A DNA stretch of 64,000 nucleotides from Amycolatopsis pretoriensis (GTDB lineage Bacteria > Actinomycetota > Actinomycetes > Mycobacteriales > Pseudonocardiaceae). The notes beneath the pieces are model-generated. The model was not told the DNA's origin, did not search any database, and saw only the letters and a program-made list of their open reading frames with translations. The stretch is from contig NZ_FNUJ01000003.1 in assembly GCF_900107925.1 (NCBI RefSeq), forward strand, positions 62,001 to 126,000, given 5' to 3'. Of the stretch, positions 12,034 to 20,465 are shown piece after piece. Numbering within the stretch: the first letter of the stretch is position 1; each line of letters starts with the position of its first letter. The position numbers and the translations under genes were made by a program.

Positions 12034-13461
12034 ATGACGGACCGCTACCTCGACGTACTGAACCCCGCGACCGGCCAGGTGATCGAGCAGGTCGCCGCAG
12101 CCGGCCCCGAGGAGGTCGACGCCGCGGTCAGAGCCGCCCGCCGGGCTTTCGACGAAGGCCCGTGGCGGCGGACGACCGCCACCGAACGCGGTGCCTTACT
12201 GCGTAAGGTGGCGGATCTGCTGGTCCGCGACCGCGAGGAACTGGCCCGCACCGAGAGCCTCGACACCGGCAAGACGCTCGGCGAGGGCGGCATCGACATC
12301 GACGACGTCACGAACGTCTTCCGCTACTACGCCGATCTCGCCGACAAGGACGCCGGTCGCCTGGTCGACGCGGGCAGCGCGACCGTCGTCAGCCGGATCG
12401 TGCACGAACCCGTCGGCGTCTGCGCGTTGATCGCGCCGTGGAACTACCCGCTGCTGCAGATGTCCTGGAAGGTCGCGCCGGCGCTGGCCGCGGGCAACAC
12501 CGTCGTGCTCAAGCCGAGCGAGGTCACGCCGCTGACCACGATCAAGCTCGTCGCCCTGCTCGAAGAGGCCGGCGCGCCGGCCGGCGTCGTCAACCTGCTG
12601 CTCGGCGACGGCCGGGTCGGGGCGGCGATGGTCGAGCACCCGGGGGTCGACCTCGTCTCCTTCACCGGCGGTTACGCGACCGGAGAGAAGATCATGACAG
12701 CCGCCGCGAAGGGCGTCCGCCGGGTCGCCCTCGAACTCGGCGGCAAGAACCCGAACGTGGTTTTCGCCGACGCCGACTACGACACCGCGCTCGACTACGC
12801 GCTGATGGCCGCGTTCGTCCACTCCGGACAGGTCTGCTCGGCGGGCGCGCGCCTGATCGTTCAGGATGAGATCCATGACCGGTTCGTCGCGGACCTCGCC
12901 GCGCGCGCCGAAAAGATCCGCGTCGGCGACGGCCTGGACCCGAACACCGAGACGGGCCCGCTCGTCTCGGCGCAGCACCGCGCCAAGGTCGAGGGCTACA
13001 TCGAAAGCGCTCTCAAGGACGGCGCCACGCTCCGGGCGGGCGGCAAGCGTCCCGAAGGACCGGAGTACGAAAACGGTTTCTTCTTGCGCCCCACCGTGTT
13101 TTCCGACTGCACCAGGGACATGGCGGTCGTCCGGGAAGAGGTCTTCGGCCCGGTCGTCACCGTGGAACGCTTCGCGCGCGAGGCCGACGCGATCGCGCTG
13201 GCCAACGACACCGAGTACGGGCTCGCCGGAGCCGTGTGGACGTCGGACGCGTCCCGCGCCCAGCGGGTCGCCGGGGCCCTGCGCCACGGCACCGTGTGGA
13301 TCAACGACTACCACCCCTACCTGCCGCAGGCGGAGTGGGGCGGTTTCGGCAGATCCGGCATCGGCCGCGAGCTCGGACCGTCCGGGCTGGCGGAGTACCA
13401 GGAGAGCAAGCACGTCTACCAGAACATCGATCCCGTTCCGCAGCACTGGTTCAAGGGCTGA
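12034..13461 (+). CDS. betB: betaine aldehyde dehydrogenase
   Basis: 475-residue NAD(P)-dependent aldehyde dehydrogenase, predicted to turn betaine aldehyde into glycine betaine. Catalytic residues are all present: Asn137 in PWNYP, Lys160, Glu234 in LELGGKNP and nucleophile Cys268 in SGQVCSAGAR. The nucleotide loop reads FTGGYATGEK instead of the common FTGST. The frame is open further upstream, but the ATG at 12034 follows GGGAAGGG and begins the conserved domain. It leads a + strand operon with the permease and choline dehydrogenase, under the divergent TetR regulator. Aldehyde dehydrogenase specificity is taken from context. Confidence 0.9.
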   Translation: MTDRYLDVLNPATGQVIEQVAAAGPEEVDAAVRAARRAFDEGPWRRTTATERGALLRKVADLLVRDREELARTESLDTGKTLGEGGIDIDDVTNVFRYYADLADKDAGRLVDAGSATVVSRIVHEPVGVCALIAPWNYPLLQMSWKVAPALAAGNTVVLKPSEVTPLTTIKLVALLEEAGAPAGVVNLLLGDGRVGAAMVEHPGVDLVSFTGGYATGEKIMTAAAKGVRRVALELGGKNPNVVFADADYDTALDYALMAAFVHSGQVCSAGARLIVQDEIHDRFVADLAARAEKIRVGDGLDPNTETGPLVSAQHRAKVEGYIESALKDGATLRAGGKRPEGPEYENGFFLRPTVFSDCTRDMAVVREEVFGPVVTVERFAREADAIALANDTEYGLAGAVWTSDASRAQRVAGALRHGTVWINDYHPYLPQAEWGGFGRSGIGRELGPSGLAEYQESKHVYQNIDPVPQHWFKG

Positions 13462-13490
13462 AACCTCCCCCACCACGTGAGGACGTTGCG

Positions 13491-15059
13491 ATGACCACCA
13501 GGGAAATACCGGCGGGCGGGGGGCCTGCTCCGGACGACTCTTCCGAACTCGAAAAGTTCGGCTACCGCCAGGAGCTCGAGCGCTCGCTCGGGTCGTTCTC
13601 CAGCTTCGCCGCCGGGTTCAGCTACATCTCGATCCTGACCGGCGTGTTCCAGCTCTTCTTCTTCGGCTTCGGGTCGGGTGGCCCGGCGTTCATCTGGACG
13701 TGGCCGCTGGTCTTCCTCGGCCAGTTCGCCGTAGCCCTGTGCTTCGCCGAGCTCGCCGGCCAGTTCCCGCTCGCCGGCTCGGTCTACCAGTGGGCCAAGC
13801 AGATCGCGAAACCCGCGACGTCGTGGCTGGCCGGCTGGATCATGATCATCGGCGCGATCGTGACGGCGGGCGCCGTCGCGGTGGCCTACCAGATCATCCT
13901 GCCGCAGGTCTCGACCGCGTTCCAGATCGTCGGCAGCGACTCCGACGCCGGCCTGACGTCCACCCCGGGCGGCGCGCAGAACGCCATCATCCTGGCCGTG
14001 GTGCTGATCGTGTTCGCCACGATCGTCAACATCATCGGCGTCCGGCTGATGGCCAAGATCAACAACTTCGGCGTGGCCGTCGAGCTCGGCGCGAGCATCC
14101 TGCTCGTGATCGCGCTCGCCATCCACATCAAGCGCGGTCCCGGCCTCGTCTTCGACACCGCGGGCACCGGCGAGGGTCACTCGTTCGGGTACCTCGGGGC
14201 GTTCCTGGTGGCGTCGCTGATGAGCGCGTACGTCTTCTACGGCTTCGACACCGCGGGTTCGCTGGCCGAGGAGACCACCCAGCCGCGGCGGCACGCGCCA
14301 CGCGCGATCCTGCGGGCGCTCGCGGCCGCGTTCATCGTCGGCGGCCTGATCATGCTGTTCGGCATGATGGCGGTCGGCAACCTCAAGGCCGACGAGCTCA
14401 GCACGTCCGGCATGCCGTACCTGCTCAAGAGCACCCTCGGCGAGGGGCTCGGCGACGCGTTCCTGATCTGCTCGGCGATCGCGATCACCGTGTGCTGCCT
14501 GGCCGTGCAGACCGCGGCCATCCGGATGACGTGGGCGATGGCCCGCGACGGCCGCCTGCCGTTCAGCAAGGCGATGGCGAAGGTGTCACCGCGGTCCAAG
14601 ACGCCGGTGCTGCCGGCGCTGCTCACCGGCGGCCTCACGATCGTGGTGCTGCTGATCAACCTGGGCAACCAGCGGGCGTTCTTCATCCTGACCTCGACCG
14701 CGATCATCCTGTTCTACATCCCCTACCTGATGGTCACCGGCCCGATGCTGGTGCGCCGCCTGCGCGGGCACTGGCCGCGTCCGGAACACGGCCCGTACTT
14801 CAAGCTCGGCCGCTGGGGCACGCTGGTGAACCTGGTCGCGGTCGTCTACGGCGGCGCGATGACGGTCAACCTGATCTGGCCGCGCGCCGAGGTCTACGGC
14901 GACGACCACTGGTACTTCCAGTGGGGCGCGGTGATCGTCACCGGGCTGATCGTGATCATCGGTGGGATCATGCTGTACGTCCGGCGCCGCACCTGGGGTT
15001 CGTCGCACACGAGCCCCGAGCACATGCCCGACAACGCCCCGGACACCCTGCCCGGCTAG
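13491..15059 (+). CDS. APC family permease, probable choline or betaine uptake
   Basis: 522 residues with about 12 hydrophobic segments and the APC-family opening [25 protein letters not shown], resembling GABA/amino acid permeases. [29 protein letters not shown] is the family's cytosolic loop. It lies between betB and the choline dehydrogenase gene and is transcribed with them, so choline or a related quaternary amine is the likely substrate (inference; BCCT or ABC carriers are more usual). The ATG at 13491 was chosen over a longer frame that overlaps betB. Confidence 0.82.
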   Translation: MTTREIPAGGGPAPDDSSELEKFGYRQELERSLGSFSSFAAGFSYISILTGVFQLFFFGFGSGGPAFIWTWPLVFLGQFAVALCFAELAGQFPLAGSVYQWAKQIAKPATSWLAGWIMIIGAIVTAGAVAVAYQIILPQVSTAFQIVGSDSDAGLTSTPGGAQNAIILAVVLIVFATIVNIIGVRLMAKINNFGVAVELGASILLVIALAIHIKRGPGLVFDTAGTGEGHSFGYLGAFLVASLMSAYVFYGFDTAGSLAEETTQPRRHAPRAILRALAAAFIVGGLIMLFGMMAVGNLKADELSTSGMPYLLKSTLGEGLGDAFLICSAIAITVCCLAVQTAAIRMTWAMARDGRLPFSKAMAKVSPRSKTPVLPALLTGGLTIVVLLINLGNQRAFFILTSTAIILFYIPYLMVTGPMLVRRLRGHWPRPEHGPYFKLGRWGTLVNLVAVVYGGAMTVNLIWPRAEVYGDDHWYFQWGAVIVTGLIVIIGGIMLYVRRRTWGSSHTSPEHMPDNAPDTLPG

Positions 15060-15067
15060 GAGGACGC

Positions 15068-16726
15068 ATGAGTTCCGATACCTACGACTTCGTCATCGTC
15101 GGCGGTGGCTCGGCGGGCTGCGCGCTGGCGAACCGGCTCTCGGCCGACCCGGCGAACAAGGTCCTCGTCCTGGAGGCGGGCCGGTCGGACTACAAGTGGG
15201 ACGTCTTCATCCACATGCCGGCCGCGCTGACCTTCCCGATCGGGTCGAAGTTCTACGACTGGGGCTACCGCAGCGAACCCGAGCCGTACATGAACCGCCG
15301 GCGCATCTACCACGCGCGCGGCAAGGTGCTCGGCGGGTCGTCCAGCATCAACGGGATGATCTTCCAGCGCGGCAACCCGATGGACTACGAACGCTGGGGC
15401 GCCGACCCCGGAATGTCCACTTGGGACTACGCGCACTGCCTGCCGTACTTCAACCGGATGGAGAACTGCCTCGCCGACCCGCCGGACGGGAAGTGGCGCG
15501 GCCACGACGGTCCCCTCGAACTGGAGCGCGGCCCGGCGTCGAACCCGTTGTTCCAGGCCTTCTTCGACGCCGCCGAGCAAGCGGGCTACCCGCGCACCGA
15601 CGACGTCAACGGCTACCGGCAGGAAGGCTTCGCCGCCTTCGACCGCAACGTCCGGAAAGGACGGCGGCTGTCCGCCGCGGGCGCGTACCTGCACCCGGTC
15701 ATGAACCGGCCCAACCTCACGGTGAAGACGCACGCGTTCGTGTCGCAGATACTCTTCGACGGCACGCGCGCGATCGGCGTCGAGTTCACCGAGGGCCGCG
15801 GCGCGCCGGGTGAGGTGTACGGCAAGGAGATCATCCTCTGCGGCGGCGCGATCAACAGCCCGCAGCTGCTGCAGCTCTCCGGCGTCGGGAACGCGGCCGA
15901 CCTGGAGAAGCTCGGCATCGACGTCGTCAAGGACCTGCCCGGCGTCGGCGAGAACCTGCAGGACCACCTCGAGGTGTACATCCAGTACGCCTGCAAGCAA
16001 CCGGTGTCGATGCAGCCGTCGCTGGCGAAGTGGAAGCGGCCCTACATCGGCGCGCAGTGGCTGTTCCTGCGGTCCGGGCCGGCCGCGACCAACCACTTCG
16101 AGGGCGGCGGGTTCGTCCGGTCCAACGACGAGGTGAAGTACCCGAACCTGATGTTCCACTTCCTGCCGGTGGCGATCCGCTACGACGGTTCGGCACCGAC
16201 GGGCGGCCACGGCTACCAGGTGCACGTCGGCCCGATGTACGCCGACACGCGCGGTTCGGTGAAGATCACCTCGACCGACCCGCGGCAGCACCCGGCGATC
16301 AAGTTCAACTACCTCTCGACCGAGACCGACCGCCGCGAGTGGGTCGAAGCGGTGCGGGTGGCGCGGAAGATCCTCAACCAGTCCGCGCTGGACCCGTTCA
16401 ACGACGGGGAGATCTCGCCGGGGCCGTCGGTGGAGACCGACGAGGAGATCCTCGACTGGGTCGCCAAGGACGCCGAGACCGCGCTGCACCCGTCGTGCAC
16501 GGCCAAGATGGGCGTGGACGAGAAGTCCGTCGTCGACCCGCAGACCATGCGGGTGCACGGCACCGAGGGCCTGCGCGTGGTCGACGCGTCGGTGATGCCC
16601 TACATCACCAACGGCAACATCTACGCGCCGGTGATGATGACCGCCGAGAAGGCCGCCGACCTGATCCTCGGCAACACCCCGCTCGCCCCGATCAAGACGC
16701 CGTTCTACCGCCACGGCGAGAACTAG
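15068..16726 (+). CDS. betA: choline dehydrogenase, GMC oxidoreductase
   Basis: 552-residue FAD enzyme predicted to oxidise choline to betaine aldehyde. It has the ADP-binding motif [20 protein letters not shown] signature 1 ([16 protein letters not shown]), signature 2 ([16 protein letters not shown]) and the C-terminal active-site histidine in [10 protein letters not shown] with the later [10 protein letters not shown]. Length is typical. AGGAGG overlapping the permease stop gives tight coupling. Other alcohol-oxidising GMC enzymes look alike, but the neighbouring betB decides for choline. Confidence 0.88.
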   Translation: MSSDTYDFVIVGGGSAGCALANRLSADPANKVLVLEAGRSDYKWDVFIHMPAALTFPIGSKFYDWGYRSEPEPYMNRRRIYHARGKVLGGSSSINGMIFQRGNPMDYERWGADPGMSTWDYAHCLPYFNRMENCLADPPDGKWRGHDGPLELERGPASNPLFQAFFDAAEQAGYPRTDDVNGYRQEGFAAFDRNVRKGRRLSAAGAYLHPVMNRPNLTVKTHAFVSQILFDGTRAIGVEFTEGRGAPGEVYGKEIILCGGAINSPQLLQLSGVGNAADLEKLGIDVVKDLPGVGENLQDHLEVYIQYACKQPVSMQPSLAKWKRPYIGAQWLFLRSGPAATNHFEGGGFVRSNDEVKYPNLMFHFLPVAIRYDGSAPTGGHGYQVHVGPMYADTRGSVKITSTDPRQHPAIKFNYLSTETDRREWVEAVRVARKILNQSALDPFNDGEISPGPSVETDEEILDWVAKDAETALHPSCTAKMGVDEKSVVDPQTMRVHGTEGLRVVDASVMPYITNGNIYAPVMMTAEKAADLILGNTPLAPIKTPFYRHGEN

Positions 16727-16741
16727 CCCCGACGTCGCAGC

Positions 16742-16768
16742 GCCCGTACCGCCATCCCCGGTACGGGC
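16742..16768 (+). terminator. hairpin after betA
   Basis: GCCCGTACC / GGTACGGGC form a perfect 9-bp stem around a 9-base loop, 15 bp after the betA stop. There is no T-tract, as is common in high-GC actinomycetes. Confidence 0.55.
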
Positions 16769-16776
16769 CTTCGGCG

Positions 16777-16816
16777 TACCCGGGATACCCGTTACCCGGT
16801 AACGAAAACTACCCGG
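16777..16816. promoter_or_regulatory. cluster of TACCCGG repeats upstream of the Rieske ferredoxin
   Basis: TACCCGG occurs at 16777, 16793 and 16810 (spacings 16 and 17), with a related TACCCG at 16786. The middle copy is inside a 15-bp palindrome CGTTACC-C-GGTAACG (16790-16804). The cluster ends 9 bp before the proposed -35 box, a position suited to an activator. Confidence 0.5.
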
Positions 16817-16825
16817 GCGTACCCC

Positions 16826-16854
16826 TTGACGACGTCCTTCGCGAGACTCAGACT
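16826..16854 (+). promoter_or_regulatory. promoter of the ferredoxin-reductase pair
   Basis: TTGACG at 16826-16831 and CAGACT at 16849-16854 are separated by 17 bases, fitting a primary-sigma promoter. A 7-bp inverted repeat TGTTGCG...CGCAACA lies in the leader, and ATGCGCAAC at 16884-16892 also occurs, inverted, before the Rieske oxygenase (11254-11262). Confidence 0.45.
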
Positions 16855-16907
16855 TTGTTGCGTAAGACAGTTGATGTTCCCTCATGCGCAACAGTCTCGG
16901 AGGACTC

Positions 16908-17228
16908 ATGATTCGCGCATGCACCGTGGACGAGCTGCCCCCGGGTGAGTCCGTCCGGATCCCCGGACCGCCCGCCATCGCGGTGTTCCACACCGAGGAG
17001 GGCGAGCTGTACGCCATCGGCGACACCTGCACCCACCAGGACGCCTCCCTGGCCGACGGCTGGCTCGAAGGCTGCTTCGTCGAGTGCCCGCTGCACGCGG
17101 CGCTGTTCGACCTGCGCACGGGCATGCCGACGTGCCTGCCGGCGAAGGACCCGGTGCGGACGTACGCGGTCGTGGTCGACGAAGGCGTCGTCTACGTGCG
17201 GGGCGTGGCCGGCGAGGACGCCGCGTGA
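16908..17228 (+). CDS. Rieske 2Fe-2S ferredoxin
   Basis: 106-residue soluble electron carrier with the Rieske ligands in CTHQDASL and CPLHAALFDLRTG. It resembles ferredoxins of three-component ring-hydroxylating oxygenases. The ATG at 16908 follows GGAGGA; a slightly longer frame lacks a ribosome site. Its stop overlaps the reductase start (GTGA). It most likely carries electrons from that reductase to the Rieske oxygenase at 10100-11221. Confidence 0.9.
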   Translation: MIRACTVDELPPGESVRIPGPPAIAVFHTEEGELYAIGDTCTHQDASLADGWLEGCFVECPLHAALFDLRTGMPTCLPAKDPVRTYAVVVDEGVVYVRGVAGEDAA

Positions 17229-18355
17229 AGCGCATCGCGGTCGTCGGCGCGTCGCTCGCCGGGGTCCGCGCGGCGCAGGAGCTGCGCGCGCAGGGGTACG
17301 ACGGCGGGATCGTGCTGATCGGCGCCGAAGCCCACCTGCCGTACGACCGGCCGCCGCTGTCGAAGGGCTTCCTGGCCGGGACCGCTTCCGCGGCGTCGCT
17401 GGAGCTGCTCGACGCCGGGGACCTCGCCTCGCTGGCACTGGACTTCCGGCTCGGCGTCCGGGCGACGGCGTTGGAGCCGGCCGCGCGTCGAGTGCTGCTC
17501 TCGGACGGCGGTTCGGTGCACGCGGACGGCGTCGTCATCGCGACCGGCGGCCGGGCGCGCACGCTGCCGGGGTTCGAGGGCGCTTTCGTGCTGCGGACGC
17601 TCGACGACGCGCTCGCTTTGCGCGCGGCTTTGGTGCCCGGGGTGCGGGTGGCGATCGTCGGCGCGGGTTTCATCGGGGCCGAGGTGGCTTCGACCTGCCG
17701 TTCGCTGGGTCTGGACGTGGTGGTCCTGGAAGCTTTGGACGCTCCTTTGGCGCCAGTGCTGGGCCCGACGCTGGCCGCCGTGTGCGCCCGGCTGCACCAC
17801 GAGAACGGCACGGACCTGCGGTGCGGCGTCCGGGTCTCGGGGCTGTCCCCCGCCGGCGTCTCGCTCTCCGACGGTTCGTCGGTGCCGGCCGACGTGGTCG
17901 TGACGGGCGTCGGGATGACCCCGGCGACGGAGTGGCTGGCGGGTTCGGGTTTGAAGGTCGGCGACGGCGTCCACACGGACGCGGGGCTGGTGACGTCGCT
18001 GCCGAACGTGGTGGCGGTCGGGGACGTGGCCCGGTACGCGGGACGGCGGCACGAGCACTGGACGAACGCGTCGGAGCAGGCGCCGGTCGCGGTGGCCAAC
18101 CTGCTGGCCGGGCACACCGCGCGGACGTACACACCCAGCGGGTACGTGTGGTCGGACCAGTATTCGGGGACGTTGCAGCTGGCCGGGCACCCCCGCCCGG
18201 ACGACACGCTTTCCTTCGTCGACGGCGATCCGGCATCGTCGTCGTTCGCGGCGGTGTGGCAGCGGGACGGCGAGACGGTGGGGGTGTTCGCGTTGAACAA
18301 CGCGAAGCTGTTCAACCGGCTGCGGCGGCCCCTTCGCCGGCCGGCGGTCGTCTGA
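17225..18355 (+). CDS. FAD-dependent ferredoxin reductase
   Basis: 376 residues with two dinucleotide-binding folds: VVGASLAGVRAAQELR (FAD) at the start and VAIVGAGFIGAEVAS (NAD(P)H) in the middle, plus YDRPPLSKGFL and VVAVGDVARY, as in BenD/CamA-like ferredoxin reductases. The GTG start overlaps the ferredoxin stop. Together they form the electron supply of a three-component oxygenase whose terminal component is encoded 6 kb away on the other strand. Confidence 0.9.
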   Translation: MKRIAVVGASLAGVRAAQELRAQGYDGGIVLIGAEAHLPYDRPPLSKGFLAGTASAASLELLDAGDLASLALDFRLGVRATALEPAARRVLLSDGGSVHADGVVIATGGRARTLPGFEGAFVLRTLDDALALRAALVPGVRVAIVGAGFIGAEVASTCRSLGLDVVVLEALDAPLAPVLGPTLAAVCARLHHENGTDLRCGVRVSGLSPAGVSLSDGSSVPADVVVTGVGMTPATEWLAGSGLKVGDGVHTDAGLVTSLPNVVAVGDVARYAGRRHEHWTNASEQAPVAVANLLAGHTARTYTPSGYVWSDQYSGTLQLAGHPRPDDTLSFVDGDPASSSFAAVWQRDGETVGVFALNNAKLFNRLRRPLRRPAVV

Positions 18356-18393
18356 AAGTCTCAACCGGGGTTTCAAAGATACGCTTCACCCAC

Positions 18394-18876
18394 ATGGAGC
18401 TGACTCTGGACGAACTGCGTGCGCTGACGGGCTGGGCGGCCGACTGCGCGGCGCGGGTGCTGCCGTTGGTACCGGATCCGCGCCCGGCGACGGCGATCGC
18501 GGCGGCGCGGGAGTTCGCTTCGGGAGGCCCGCGAACGCGCGCGCTGCGCACGGCGGCCTGGGAAGCGTTGGCGGCGAGCAAGACTTCGGACCCGGCGGCC
18601 GCGGCGGCCGCCCGCGCGGCGGTGGGCGCGGCCGGGGCGGCTTACCTGCACCCGCTGGAGTCGCCGCACCAGGTGAAACACATCGTCGGACCCGCACAGC
18701 AGGCGGCGTTGGCCCGCGAACTGGCGGGCGGTTCGGCGGAGGCGGAGATCCGGTGGGCTCTCGAACACGCGCCACGCGAGGTCGGCGAGATCCTGCGGAG
18801 GTTCCCGGAGGGCAAGCCGGGCAAGACGCGCGCAGGCGAACTGCACCGCGAGCTGGAGTCGGCGCTGCGCGGCTGA
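18394..18876 (+). CDS. Imm5-like putative immunity protein
   Basis: 160 residues, helical and Ala-rich. The pattern LRTAAWEALAASK, AYLHPLESPHQVKHIVGPAQQAALARELA and EVGEILRRFPEGKPGKTRAGELHRELESAL matches what I recall of proteins annotated as putative immunity protein (Imm-5), common in Streptomyces and relatives. No toxin gene is adjacent, so the immunity role is only a family label. It is separated from the reductase by 38 bp and convergent with the next gene. Confidence 0.55.
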   Translation: MELTLDELRALTGWAADCAARVLPLVPDPRPATAIAAAREFASGGPRTRALRTAAWEALAASKTSDPAAAAAARAAVGAAGAAYLHPLESPHQVKHIVGPAQQAALARELAGGSAEAEIRWALEHAPREVGEILRRFPEGKPGKTRAGELHRELESALRG

Positions 18877-18880
18877 GTGC

Positions 18881-19867
18881 CTACAGCGAGAGGTCGTCCA
18901 GATCCGACTCCAGGCGGGCCCGCCAGGTCCACCGCCGCTCGGTCGTGTCCGCGCCCTCCAGCGCCGGCGGGCCGAGCGGCAACGCCGGGTCCGTGATCCC
19001 GAACGTCACCCGGTACGCCAGCACCGAAGCCGCCGTGCGGATCCACGCGTCTCCCGAGGCTCCCGCCGGTGGTGCCACCCCCAGCGCGTGACCGAACCAC
19101 GTCGGCAGCAACGCGTTCGACCCCAACGCGTCCGTGATCCGCGTCCGCAGCCGCACCTGCAGGTCGTGCCACGCGCGCTCGGCCCGCTCCAGCTGCGGGA
19201 CCACCCGGGCCTCGACCGCGTCCGCTTCCCGCAACGCCAGCCGGCCCTGGTCCGCCGCCGCGACCGCCGCCGGGATCTCCTCGTCCAGCAACGTCCGGCG
19301 CCGCGTCGACAACGCCCGCAACGACGACTCCGCATCTCCCCGCGCCCGCGAAGCGCGATCGGTCGACGCCAGGACCCCCATCACGTCCAGCAGGTCGGCG
19401 TCGCAGCGGGACAACGCCGCCTGCACCGACGAAAGCCGCGAGATCTCGTCGGAGTACCGCGCCCGCTGCTCCTTCGTGACGAGCTCCTTGTGCAGGTCGT
19501 CCCAGCGCGCCGCCTCCGCCGCCAGCGCGCGCGTCTCCGCGCCGACGTCGTCGAGGTTCACCTGCGGCACCCCGTCCGACACGCGCACCGCGCGCTCCAG
19601 GGCCTGGACCTGCTGCTGCAGCCGGTCCAGGCGCCGGCCGAGCAGGTCGAGCCGGTCCTCCTGCCGTTGCGCGCCGCCGGTCTCGAGCCGCTCGGTCAGG
19701 TCGGCGACGTCCTGGCGCACCCGGTCGTCGGTCTCCTCGACGGCCGCGCGCAGCCCGTCGACGGCCGCGAACAGCTCGTCGAGGTCGCGCCGCGTCGGGT
19801 CGACGGGCTCCTCGTAATCGGCCGAGAACTCGGGGTCGTCGCCGTAGGTCGCGTAGCCGTGGCTCAC
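18881..19867 (-). CDS. uncharacterised coiled-coil protein
   Basis: 328 residues, no family recognised. The N-terminal 50 residues are acidic (YGDDPEFSADYEEPVDPTRRDLDELFAAVDGLRAAVEETDDRVRQDV), then long heptad-like helices rich in Leu, Arg, Glu and Gln to about residue 230 (RRLDRLQQQVQALERAV). A C-terminal globular part follows with TWFGHALGV and WTWRARLESDLDDLSL. The GTG start overlaps the stop of the membrane protein gene (GTGA), so the two are co-translated and probably act together, perhaps as a membrane-anchored scaffold (inference). Confidence 0.7.
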   Translation of the reverse strand: MSHGYATYGDDPEFSADYEEPVDPTRRDLDELFAAVDGLRAAVEETDDRVRQDVADLTERLETGGAQRQEDRLDLLGRRLDRLQQQVQALERAVRVSDGVPQVNLDDVGAETRALAAEAARWDDLHKELVTKEQRARYSDEISRLSSVQAALSRCDADLLDVMGVLASTDRASRARGDAESSLRALSTRRRTLLDEEIPAAVAAADQGRLALREADAVEARVVPQLERAERAWHDLQVRLRTRITDALGSNALLPTWFGHALGVAPPAGASGDAWIRTAASVLAYRVTFGITDPALPLGPPALEGADTTERRWTWRARLESDLDDLSL

Positions 19868-20412
19868 GGGATCCGGCTTTCCCGCCACAGCAGCCCGCAC
19901 GTGACCGCGACGCCCAGCGCCGTCAGGATCGTGCAGACCACCGCCCCGGACCACGGGATCAGCGCCGCCACCAGCAGCGCCGCCGTGCCGCACCCCGCCC
20001 ACGCCGCACGCGTCCGCGAGCGGATGACGTCGCCGACGCGCCGCACCGGGCCGAAGCCGATCCACAGCCCGGCCGCGAACAGCGGCACGAGCGCGAGCAG
20101 CCACACCGGCGACAGCACGTCGAACAGCACCAGCGCCGCGGCGACCAGCGGCACCAGCACCGGCGCGGCCGCGTAGTACACGACCGCGCGCTGCGTCGCC
20201 GCGTGCCGGGACTCGAGCTCGGCGTTCGCGAGCCGGTGCTTCGCCTCGTCGAACGCCACTTCGGCGTCGAGCAGCCGGTGCGCCGTCGCGACGAGCTCGT
20301 CCATCGCCTCGACGTCGGCGGGCGGGGTCGCCAGCCCGCCCCGCAGGTCCTGCTTGAGCCGGCCCACGCGGGCTTCCGCCTGGTCCCGGTCGTGCTGGGC
20401 TGGAGTCGTCAC
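19864..20412 (-). CDS. uncharacterised membrane protein
   Basis: 182 residues. The first ~85 residues are a helical cytosolic segment (RDQAEARVGRLKQDLRGGL, DEAKHRLANAELESRH). Four hydrophobic helices follow: VVYYAAAPVLVPLVAAALVL, PVWLLALVPLFAAGLWIGFG, AAWAGCGTAALLVAALI and AVVCTILTALGVAVTCGLLW. I chose the GTG at 20412 (VTTPAQHD); the frame is open further, but that part is Arg/Gly-rich shadow sequence. Family unknown; paired with the coiled-coil gene downstream. Confidence 0.68.
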   Translation of the reverse strand: MTTPAQHDRDQAEARVGRLKQDLRGGLATPPADVEAMDELVATAHRLLDAEVAFDEAKHRLANAELESRHAATQRAVVYYAAAPVLVPLVAAALVLFDVLSPVWLLALVPLFAAGLWIGFGPVRRVGDVIRSRTRAAWAGCGTAALLVAALIPWSGAVVCTILTALGVAVTCGLLWRESRIP

Positions 20413-20441
20413 GCGAACACTGTAGGTGCCAAAACCGTCAC

Positions 20442-20462
20442 CACCGGCCAATGCGGCCGGTG
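20442..20462 (-). terminator. hairpin after the branched-chain dehydrogenase operon
   Basis: CACCGGCC / GGCCGGTG make a perfect 8-bp stem with a 5-base loop (AATGC), immediately beyond the E2 stop at 20466 on the - strand. Confidence 0.6.
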
Positions 20463-20465
20463 CGT

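Noticed and set aside
18394-18876. Toxin-immunity locus
   Set aside because: Only the Imm5-like gene is present; neither neighbour resembles a polymorphic toxin.
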